From assembly GCA_030616465.1 (NCBI GenBank), contig JAUWXH010000059.1, positions 1 to 8,332 of the forward strand: a stretch of 8,332 bases of DNA, read 5' to 3'. Below the pieces are notes generated by a model that was not told the origin of the DNA, did no database searches, and saw nothing but the letters and a program-made list of their open reading frames with translations. The stretch is from Planctomycetota bacterium. GTDB taxonomy: Bacteria > Planctomycetota > Phycisphaerae > UBA1845 > Fen-1342. The position numbers and the translations under genes are program-made. Positions 1-7,836 of the stretch are shown here, in pieces (the stretch's first letter is position 1; each line of letters starts with the position of its first letter).

Positions 1-755
1 GGTCCGGCGGCGATCACGATTGCCGGGAAGCCGGCCGCCCGGCCCTTGAGCCGCTCGATGTCGGGACTGGCGAGATAGTCGGACAGATTGAAAAGCACGT
101 TCTTGCAGGTGACGCGGGCGATCTTCAGCAGCGTCACCATCTGAAGCTGCGAATACGACCCGAAAACGGTCAGCAGCCCGCGGACCTGTGCGTGAAAGCG
201 CTCGTGATAGCGCTTGGCGTGCGGCAGCGTGACGAAGTGCATTCCGAGCATCAGGTCGGCGTTGCAGGCGGTCAGCTTTTCGTGCAGATGGGGTTTGTCG
301 GCCGCGGTGAGGAAGATCACCCGCCCCTCGCCGATCAGGTGCGAAAGGTCCACCGTGCAGAACGCCGCCTTGATCAGGCCCAGGTTGTCCTCGGCAACGA
401 TGAGCACGGGGCGCGGGAACCGTCGCTCGAGCTCCGGCAAATGGTAGCCGAGGCCTAGGCCGGCGATCACGAAAGTGGGGTTCTCGACCTGGGTGAGGCC
501 CTCGACGAACTTGCGGGTCTCCTCGAGCGGGCGGTAACGACTGTGCACGTAAACCACCCGGCCGTCGTCCGCCTCGAGCCGGACCGTGGCGTGGCCGTCG
601 CGGGCCGTCTCCAGCGGCGGGGTTTGCGCAAACGGCAGGGCGTCAATCTGCGCCGCCAGCCCGGGGTCGCGGCGATAGAGCACGCCGAGGTTGGTCAGGT
701 AGCGCCGGACGCGCTCGTCGGAGGCCTGTCCGGAACCTGGAACGCTCGTCTCCAT
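1..755 (-). CDS. MAF_flag10 / DUF115-family protein (motility accessory factor-like), 5' part only
   Basis: Reading the minus strand from the ATG at 755-753 gives 251 open codons that continue past the left edge, so the C-terminal part is missing. Residues 92-109 hold a glycine-rich Rossmann-like turn (IAGLGLGYHLPEL) followed by a strand ending in AED (119-123). The last visible residues are FPAIVIAAGP (243-252), which matches the start of the MAF_flag10/DUF115 core, usually continuing as AAGPSL. Proteins of this family are linked to adding nonulosonic acid sugars to flagellin or to related surface glycosylation; some relatives are MptE-like pterin pyrophosphokinases. The N-terminal 90 residues look like the variable Maf N-terminal domain. 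The gene is divergent from the acetoacetyl-CoA synthetase gene, and no flagellar gene is visible here. No good Shine-Dalgarno sequence precedes the ATG, so the exact start is moderately certain. The family call is from motif recognition; the substrate is unknown. Confidence 0.72.
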   Translation of the reverse strand, partial: METSVPGSGQASDERVRRYLTNLGVLYRRDPGLAAQIDALPFAQTPPLETARDGHATVRLEADDGRVVYVHSRYRPLEETRKFVEGLTQVENPTFVIAGLGLGYHLPELERRFPRPVLIVAEDNLGLIKAAFCTVDLSHLIGEGRVIFLTAADKPHLHEKLTACNADLMLGMHFVTLPHAKRYHERFHAQVRGLLTVFGSYSQLQMVTLLKIARVTCKNVLFNLSDYLASPDIERLKGRAAGFPAIVIAAG

Positions 756-778
756 GTCGCAAGTTGACTCGCAATAGC

Positions 779-801
779 GGGCCGACGTCAAGGGTCGGCC
801 C
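779..801. repeat. Perfect inverted repeat (hairpin or operator) in a divergent promoter region
   Basis: The arms GGGCCGAC (779-786) and GTCGGCCC (794-801) are perfectly complementary, with a 7-nt loop GTCAAGG. The repeat lies between two divergent genes, 24 bp from the minus-strand start and 95 bp before the plus-strand start. It is therefore not placed as a terminator of either gene and has no T-run. It could be an operator for one or both genes, or a 5' UTR hairpin of the minus-strand transcript. The structure is seen directly; the role is inference. Confidence 0.5.
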
Positions 802-827
802 CCCACGACGCCGGCAAACGCGCCCGC

Positions 828-833
828 TAGAAT
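828..833 (+). promoter_or_regulatory. Possible -10 box (TAGAAT) for the acetoacetyl-CoA synthetase gene
   Basis: TAGAAT matches the TATAAT consensus at five of six positions and stands out in very GC-rich DNA 62 bp before the ATG at 896. No recognisable -35 element lies 16-18 bp upstream, so this is a weak prediction. Confidence 0.3.
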
Positions 834-895
834 GATCGGTCGCACGGCCGTTGCGAGTTCGGGCCACGTGGCACAAGGCCAGCGGAGCTTCACGG

Positions 896-2926
<2,031 letters not shown>

Positions 2927-3049
2927 TTGGACTGCCCGTCCATCCGAACGCGGGCGGCCAACAGAAATATCGCTGCCAGTTCGCGCCAAATTTGCGCAAT
3001 GAACGACAGACCCGCAACCCGGCCCCGCGTCGCCGCTGGACCCTGCCTA

Positions 3050-3151
3050 CGATCCTGCGTCGCGCGGGCCGTCGCCATTCGACCTGCCTGAACGACACCG
3101 AGCGCAGGATCGGCCGACGCGATACAGCCCCGCGCCGCCGACGCCGATCCT
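3050..3151. repeat. Three-arm, mutually exclusive inverted-repeat set
   Basis: CGATCCTGCG (3050-3059) is perfectly complementary to CGCAGGATCG (3103-3112). The overlapping stretch AGGATCGGC (3106-3114) is also perfectly complementary to GCCGATCCT (3143-3151). The central arm can therefore pair with the left or the right arm but not both. The gaps are 43 and 28 nt. This geometry is seen directly. A switching RNA leader, a recombination remnant and chance in GC-rich DNA are all possible explanations. Confidence 0.4.
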
Positions 3152-3226
3152 AGGCGCGCCGGTCTGATGAACGACCGGCCGCGACGCCCCGCTCACGGGA
3201 GCCGGAGCTGCGCCGCGAGCTGTGGT

Positions 3227-3247
3227 GCACGGGGCACGGGGCACGGG
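3227..3247. repeat. Tandem heptamer repeat, (GCACGGG)x3
   Basis: Three perfect head-to-tail copies of GCACGGG lie in the non-coding interval before the protease gene. A related string with two GGGCAC units occurs near 5601-5618 in another intergenic stretch. It is most likely a simple-sequence tract. Confidence 0.6.
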
Positions 3248-3412
3248 CAAGCCCTCGCCAGGCGTTTCGTCCCCCGACTTCTGCCACAGCGCCTCGTTCC
3301 AGACGCCCAGCGGCTTCACGGAGCGAGCAGGCCGGAAAACGTGAGCGCCGCGCAAGACGCCGTGAACGTGAAGAGCAGCAACACCGAATGCGTGCGGTAC
3401 GCAGATCCTCCA

Positions 3413-4516
3413 ATGCATTTCCCATTATGGGCAGCCATTGCCCCGCTGCTGGTCGGCTGTGCCCCACAAGGCGGGCTGCTCGACGAGGAAACGCTGAGCG
3501 GGATGGGCATCGTGTCGGCCGAAGCCGGCGGCGAGGCGACCGTCATAGCCGCTTCACGCGGGTCGCAACTGGAAACGATCTACCTCGACAGCAACGACCA
3601 AGCCGTGATCCTCAGCGGCCAGGTCAACGGCGAGGGTGACTACGAGATCTTCGCCTTCGGCCTGAGCCAGGCCGGTGATCGCTGGGTGATCGAGCAGGAA
3701 AGCCCGTCCGATGACCGCATGGTGGTCGCGCTGTTCGACGAGAACATGCACCTGCTGGCCCGCTCGACCAAGACGGCGCAGTCGCCGCTGACGCACACCA
3801 TGCGGCACGAGTGCGCGGCCGTCTTCGTGGGCGTTGGGACGGTCCCCGGGCAGGCTGGCGGCGCCTACCGTTACCGCGTCAGCCGTACAGTCGGTGCCGA
3901 GATTCCACCGCCGCGGCCGCAACTCGTCTGGCTGAACTTTGCCGGCGTCGCGAATCTGACGATCGGCGATCACGAGGGGATGACGTTCGGCCCGTTCGAC
4001 GCCAGCGTCGTCGGGGAGGCCTATGCGGGTGCGACCGACGAGATCAAGCAGGCGATCGTGGATACGTTGTGGAGCACATATGCCGACTACGATGTGACCT
4101 TCCTCACGTCGGACGAGACGGTCGAGCCCGCCGAGCCGCACGCGACGATCCACTTCGGCTACGACGACGAGGCCCTGCTCGGGCTGGCCGACAACGTGGA
4201 CGGCTACAACGCCGATTCGGGTCAGAACGCGATCGTGTTCGTGGAGCACTTCGCCGCGTACTGGACCATGAAACTGGACCCGCAGCAGATGGGGCAGATG
4301 ATCGGCAACAGCGCCAGCCACGAGCTCGGACACCTGCTGGGGCTGCACCACACGAACCAGTCCGACAGCGTAATGGACATCGCGGCGGGCGATGCCTGGG
4401 ACGTGGCCGGCGAGCGTGGCTTCCGCGTCGCCGATCTGGACCCGGAAGTCTTCCCGGTCGGGCAGTTGAACAGCCCGCGGATTCTGGCGAACACGGCCGG
4501 CCTGCGGGCGGACTGA
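3413..4516 (+). CDS. Putative secreted lipoprotein zinc metalloprotease (metzincin-type HExxHxxGxxH)
   Basis: From the ATG at 3413 the product is 367 aa. It begins with a short hydrophobic stretch ending in a lipobox LVGC (Cys16), which suggests export and lipid anchoring. Residues of about 55-158 read as a beta-rich domain resembling bacterial pre-peptidase (PPC-like) modules. The catalytic domain follows from about 168 (PQLVWLNFAG). It contains HELGHLLGLHH, with His303, His307 and His313 as expected zinc ligands and Glu304 as the general base, then a Met-turn candidate in DSVMD (Met321). This is the metzincin arrangement, close to matrixin-like peptidases; the substrate is unknown. The start is uncertain: the n-region from 3413 has no Lys or Arg and no clear Shine-Dalgarno sequence. 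In-frame GTG codons at 3362 and 3341 would add 17 or 24 residues with a few basic ones, and the frame stays open to an ATG at 3167. The gene ends 79 bp from the convergent hydrolase gene. Being alone on its strand, it is probably transcribed singly. Confidence 0.8.
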   Translation: MHFPLWAAIAPLLVGCAPQGGLLDEETLSGMGIVSAEAGGEATVIAASRGSQLETIYLDSNDQAVILSGQVNGEGDYEIFAFGLSQAGDRWVIEQESPSDDRMVVALFDENMHLLARSTKTAQSPLTHTMRHECAAVFVGVGTVPGQAGGAYRYRVSRTVGAEIPPPRPQLVWLNFAGVANLTIGDHEGMTFGPFDASVVGEAYAGATDEIKQAIVDTLWSTYADYDVTFLTSDETVEPAEPHATIHFGYDDEALLGLADNVDGYNADSGQNAIVFVEHFAAYWTMKLDPQQMGQMIGNSASHELGHLLGLHHTNQSDSVMDIAAGDAWDVAGERGFRVADLDPEVFPVGQLNSPRILANTAGLRAD

Positions 4517-4595
4517 TACCGCACGCGGATCGCGGGATCAGGACTGCCACCAGCCCCAACGCCCGGCGCCTCATCCCGGCCTACCAGACACCGGC
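4517..4595. other. Convergent intergenic gap, no terminator seen
   Basis: This 79-bp gap lies between the two convergent stops. No stem-loop with a T-run is visible on either strand, so termination may be factor-dependent. Confidence 0.4.
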
Positions 4596-5354
4596 TCATT
4601 GCAGGGTGGCGTCGCCAGCCAGGATGCAGGAGATGATGTCGCAGAAACCGTCGGGGTCTTCGAGCATCATGAGGTGGCCGACGGTGGGCTGTTCGGTGTA
4701 GGAAGCGGCGGCGACGCGCACGAACGTGGGCACGTCCCAGTCGGCGCCGGACTTGGCCCCGGCTACCAGGTGCATCGGCAGGCCGCGGTCCAGCAATCGG
4801 CGGACCGTGTCCAGATAGCCGGGGCACAACGTCTCGTTGAGCAGTGCGTTGGCCATAGCGTAGACGGTGGTCGCGGGCTGGTGTTCGAGGGTGTGCTCGG
4901 CCCACGCGGTGCGCTCAGGGTCGGGCTCGACGTCGCAGCGTTCGAGCCAGCCGGCGGGGTCGGCCTGCATTTGCCGGTATTCCTCGGCCCACTCATCGGG
5001 CTGCTTTTCGACGATCTTGCGCGACCAAAACGCGTCTTTCTCGGTGAAGTTGCCTTCGACGTTGATGAAGCCGCAGAGGCGTTCGGGCCGGCGGTCCGCC
5101 GCCAGAACCGCTACCGCCCCGCCCATGCTGTGGCCGAGCAGCCATACCCTCTCGCCGGATAACTCGTCGATGCGCTGCGCGATGTGGTCGGCTTGAGCGG
5201 CAAGCGTCAAGCGGTCAGGCGGGAAATCGCGCTGCCGGCCGTAGCCGAGCAGATCTTCGGCAATCACCGTCGCCCCGCTCAGCCGCGCTTGCGGATCAAA
5301 GTAGCGCAACGACCCCACCAACCCGTGGATCATGACCAGCGTCGGCTTGTCCAT
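4596..5354 (-). CDS. Alpha/beta-fold hydrolase
   Basis: The 252-aa product is a full-length single-domain alpha/beta hydrolase. The N-terminus runs straight into the first strand and the oxyanion-hole motif IHGLVGS (9-15). The nucleophile elbow is GHSMGG with Ser76, and the conserved C-terminal His is His227 in VGHLMM. The acid is not certain: Asp205 or Asp207 in the loop after LVAGAKSG is the usual place, while Glu100 in NVEGN lies after the preceding strand and could serve instead. A lid of about 80 residues (105-185), rich in Trp, Glu and Arg, separates the core halves. No signal peptide is present, so it is likely cytoplasmic. Family members include esterases, lactonases and C-C hydrolases, and the substrate cannot be told. 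The ATG at 5354 has AGGG upstream at a plausible spacing. The gene is monocistronic as seen, convergent with the protease and divergent from the large gene to its right. Confidence 0.88.
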   Translation of the reverse strand: MDKPTLVMIHGLVGSLRYFDPQARLSGATVIAEDLLGYGRQRDFPPDRLTLAAQADHIAQRIDELSGERVWLLGHSMGGAVAVLAADRRPERLCGFINVEGNFTEKDAFWSRKIVEKQPDEWAEEYRQMQADPAGWLERCDVEPDPERTAWAEHTLEHQPATTVYAMANALLNETLCPGYLDTVRRLLDRGLPMHLVAGAKSGADWDVPTFVRVAAASYTEQPTVGHLMMLEDPDGFCDIISCILAGDATLQ

Positions 5355-5646
5355 GGCTCTACCCTGCCAGCGGTTACCACTGGGGTCTGGGATCTGCGGT
5401 GCAGAGCGTGACGTCCGCCGCCGCGGGAACCCGTGCGAGCATCTGATGACGCGACACGGCTTTGTCGCTCCATTTCAGTGCCGTGGCCTACGCACGACAG
5501 GGTACCTCGATCGCCAAGCGCCTGCACGGAAAGACAGGTGCCGGGTCGGCAGTACGGCGCCGCACGCCTTATGAGGGTGGGGTGGTTGACGGAAGGAATC
5601 GGGCACGGACACGGGCACACCTGTCCCCCAACAACCCGCTTGGCGC

Positions 5647-5652
5647 TATAAT
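5647..5652 (+). promoter_or_regulatory. Consensus -10 box (TATAAT) upstream of the orphan Cys-rich gene
   Basis: A perfect TATAAT sits in otherwise GC-rich DNA 69 bp before the preferred GTG start. Transcription would begin near 5659, giving a leader of under 60 nt. No good -35 hexamer lies at 16-18 bp; a TTGACG at 5586-5591 is too far away to pair with it. Activation by a regulator, or a sigma factor that needs little -35 contact, would be consistent. Confidence 0.5.
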
Positions 5653-5701
5653 CCGACTGTCTAACATCTGGGGCTGTGGTGATCCGATGTGTCTGATGGC
5701 C

Positions 5702-5708
5702 GGGGTGA
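5702..5708 (+). promoter_or_regulatory. Ribosome binding site deciding the GTG start at 5716
   Basis: GGGGTGA closely resembles the GGAGGTGA anti-16S complement and ends 7 nt before GTG 5716. It falls inside the longer reading that would start at GTG 5689, which supports the shorter protein. Confidence 0.5.
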
Positions 5709-5715
5709 ACCCGCC

Positions 5716-7803
5716 GTGAGTGAGCAGAACCAGGTCAGTGCGTTCGTTCCGTTGCCGAGCCGGCATGGAGACCTGCTGCGCATTCTGGGGCCGAGGCCGC
5801 AGGAGGCCGGCGTGGCGGTCGAGCCGCTGGTCAAGCTGGATCAGCCGCTGGGGGCGGTGCAGGCGTACATCGGTGGGCTGTGCGGCCACGACAGGCGACT
5901 GGTGCAGCCGATGGAGATCGCGCTGGTGCTCGATCCGGCGGTCGTCGTCCCGCCCGATCAGATCCCGGTCACGGCCCTGTTTGAAACGTTCACCGGGCTG
6001 CCGGAATTGCTGGCGAAGCTGCCGGTCCTGCCCGGCTTCGAGCTGGTGCGGGAGGCGCTCGCCGAAGACTCGCCGCTGGGCCCGCTGTTCTACTGCCGCA
6101 AGCGGCACTGCATCTTCGAAGCTCGTTCGCCGAACACCGGCGAGCCGCTGGCCCCGGTGCCGAAGGATCGAGCTCCGCCGTCGAGTGATAGCCCGGATAC
6201 GACCTTGCCCGGCGAGCTGCTCTCGTGGGATGGTCCGCCAAAGAAGGGGCGCTCCGTTGCGGTTTACGGTGGTACCGGCGGGTCGTGTGCGCTGGGGGAC
6301 GTGCAGTCGCTCGATCAATTGGCGCTCGATCAGGGCGGGGTTGTCCGTCGGGCAGCCGAATTGGCCAAGCGCGATCCGATCGCCGGCGAGCGAGTTGCCA
6401 GCGAACATGCTTGCTGCAAGTGTCCGGAGCGCAAGCGTTGCTATCCGGCCGGCGACGGATACGCGTACGTGGCGGACCGACTGGCGGTAATCAGTGCCGC
6501 GCGGGTGCCGCTGGTGGCCTTGCCGCTGGGCGAGTGGCGACTAGACGAAGCGGCCGCGTTCATCGGCGGTCTGCCGCCGGGGGAACTGTTCAGCCAATCG
6601 CCCGATCCAGACAACGAGGTTGAGGCCTGGCGGCGCGAGCGGGCGGGGATGATCGAAGGCGCGGGGCCGCCGCGGCTGCTCGCCGGGGAGCCTGACGGCC
6701 GCGAGCTGCTGGAGGTGGCCCGTCTGAAGTTGGCGCTGCTCGCGGACGTGCTGGAGCAGCTCGAGGCAGTCTGGCACGCCACGGGCCGTCCGCATCTGTG
6801 CTGGAACGACGAGACGGTGCGCGTGGCGTGGCGGCAGCCGATTGCGACGCCGGCCGCCTGTTGGGGCTTCCAGCCGCTGTTGCGCAAGGCCGGGCTGCAC
6901 CCGCTCACGGCAGTCGAAACGTCCGATGAGCGACCGTTGCCGTATCCACCCGCCCTGTCCGACAGGTCACTGTTGGCGACGGAGGTGGCCGACGCGGCGC
7001 GCTACTTCGACGAGCCGCGGGCAGCCGCGGTATACGTCAAGAGCGTCGAGCGTGAGGGCGATGCCGCCCGCATCCGCGTGCTGCTGGAGGATTTCGGCGT
7101 CGCCTGGGGCTTGTGCCGCACCAGCGACGTACTGAAGGTCGCGGGCGAGGGCTGGGAGGCGACGTTGGTACCGGCGGCCGAGCGCGGTGCCGACGAGGGC
7201 GCGGGCTGGCCGTGCAGCGGGCGCGCCGTCGGAAACGTCAGCGCCTTAAAAGAGGGCACGCAGCTCGACGGCTGCACGTGTCGTTGGTACCCGCGTTTCG
7301 ATCAGGCGGTTGACCTGCACGCGGTCGGCATGCTGCTGTTCGAGACGCTGTTGGCCCACGATGAGCGGAGTGGGGCGACGTTACGGCAGTTGATCGCCGC
7401 CGAACGGGCCGAATTGATGGCCGTCTGCCAGGCGGTGCCCCGCGAGCAACGCGACCAGAAGGCCCGCGGATGGATCATGGAACGCTGCGAGGCCGACGCG
7501 CCGGCGGCAATCTGGCCACGCCGCAACCTGCTTCACCGGCACGGCGACCGGGTCGCGGTGCGGCTGGACGCGTTTCCGCCCGGCCTGTGGCAGGCAATCA
7601 TCACGTTCGGCCTGCGACTGACGACGGGCATCGCGGGCTTCAGCTTCTGCGTCGGCCGTGACCACGCGGCACCGCGCATCGGGGACGACCTGCTGTTGCC
7701 GCTGGTCGAGTTACGCGGGCTGATCTCGCTGCTGGACGACCTGATCGTGGCGCGCAGGGCGCCGGCGGAGCAGTTGCGCGAGTCGCTGCGGGCGGCGGAC
7801 TGA
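5716..7803 (+). CDS. Uncharacterised 695-aa Cys-cluster protein with possible pseudokinase-like C-terminal half
   Basis: I do not recognise this family. Visible parts: a hydrophobic-strand-rich N-terminal region (10-115); a first Cys pair, C127 and C132, in FYCRKRHCIF, followed by SPNTGEPL; a spacer and a short strand ending in a Gly-rich turn, VAVYGGTGGS (181-190); then CCKC with a further Cys five residues on (C233, C234, C236, C242), followed by YAYVADRLAVISAARVPL. The two Cys groups could bind zinc together. Further on, HLCWNDETVRV (360-370) sits where a kinase would have HRDLKPENILV, and VDLHAVGMLLFETLLA (532-547) resembles the DVxSLGVLLYELLTG helix of Ser/Thr kinases. If so, it is a pseudokinase: the catalytic Asp, Lys and Asn positions read Cys, Asn and Thr. 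A hydrophobic stretch at 624-646 may be buried or membrane-associated. The coiled-coil gene follows after 33 bp, which suggests one operon and a shared complex. An alternative GTG at 5689 adds nine residues. That it is a gene is near certain; its function is unknown. Confidence 0.85.
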   Translation: MSEQNQVSAFVPLPSRHGDLLRILGPRPQEAGVAVEPLVKLDQPLGAVQAYIGGLCGHDRRLVQPMEIALVLDPAVVVPPDQIPVTALFETFTGLPELLAKLPVLPGFELVREALAEDSPLGPLFYCRKRHCIFEARSPNTGEPLAPVPKDRAPPSSDSPDTTLPGELLSWDGPPKKGRSVAVYGGTGGSCALGDVQSLDQLALDQGGVVRRAAELAKRDPIAGERVASEHACCKCPERKRCYPAGDGYAYVADRLAVISAARVPLVALPLGEWRLDEAAAFIGGLPPGELFSQSPDPDNEVEAWRRERAGMIEGAGPPRLLAGEPDGRELLEVARLKLALLADVLEQLEAVWHATGRPHLCWNDETVRVAWRQPIATPAACWGFQPLLRKAGLHPLTAVETSDERPLPYPPALSDRSLLATEVADAARYFDEPRAAAVYVKSVEREGDAARIRVLLEDFGVAWGLCRTSDVLKVAGEGWEATLVPAAERGADEGAGWPCSGRAVGNVSALKEGTQLDGCTCRWYPRFDQAVDLHAVGMLLFETLLAHDERSGATLRQLIAAERAELMAVCQAVPREQRDQKARGWIMERCEADAPAAIWPRRNLLHRHGDRVAVRLDAFPPGLWQAIITFGLRLTTGIAGFSFCVGRDHAAPRIGDDLLLPLVELRGLISLLDDLIVARRAPAEQLRESLRAAD

Positions 7804-7836
7804 GTCAGAGCGGCAATTACCGTCAAGGGTTTTCAC

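Larger units (their letters stand above)
2927..3412. other. Gene-poor interval of about 490 bp
   Basis: No convincing coding sequence was found on either strand. The plus-strand frame of the protease remains open back to 3167, but the translation is Arg/Pro-rich low-complexity sequence and precedes a good signal-peptide start, so it is probably not coding. A 123-codon minus-strand frame (3047-3418) resembles no family I know. The interval holds an 8-bp CAAATTTG palindrome near 2985-2996, the linked inverted repeats at 3050-3151 and the heptamer repeat at 3227-3247. The octamer TGAACGAC occurs at 3000, 3089 and 3168. No terminator with a T-run follows aacS. The interval could be a decayed gene or a long leader. 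Confidence 0.5.
5355..5715. other. Divergent intergenic region of about 360 bp
   Basis: The region lies between the minus-strand hydrolase and the plus-strand orphan gene. No credible gene was found: the open minus-strand frame at 5330-5620 is Cys/Pro/Arg-rich and runs into the hydrolase start in another frame. It holds an 8-bp inverted pair, GACAGGTG (5533-5540) and CACCTGTC (5618-5625), a GGGCAC-containing tract at 5601-5618 and a TATAAT box at 5647. No clear promoter for the hydrolase was seen. Confidence 0.5.

Noticed and set aside
851..895. TTG at 851 as the aacS start
   Set aside because: The extra 15 residues do not look like AacS N-termini, whereas ATG 896 has GGAG at 8-nt spacing and begins just before the conserved LWEPS segment.
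3047..3418. Minus-strand 123-codon open frame in the gap before the protease
   Set aside because: There is no recognisable domain, it has Gly/Arg/Pro-rich composition, it includes the heptamer repeat, and it overlaps the probable protease start.
3554..4351. Minus-strand 265-codon open frame opposite the metalloprotease
   Set aside because: It is antisense to a gene with clear zinc-binding motifs; the translation is rich in Val, Arg, His and Asp with no motif.
5330..5620. Minus-strand 96-codon open frame upstream of the hydrolase
   Set aside because: It has Cys/Pro/Arg-rich low-complexity sequence, overlaps the hydrolase start in another frame, and has no family resemblance.
5689..5715. GTG 5689 as the start of the 695-aa protein
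   Set aside because: It is possible, but the strong GGGGTGA site at 5702-5708 fits GTG 5716 better and would otherwise lie inside the coding region.
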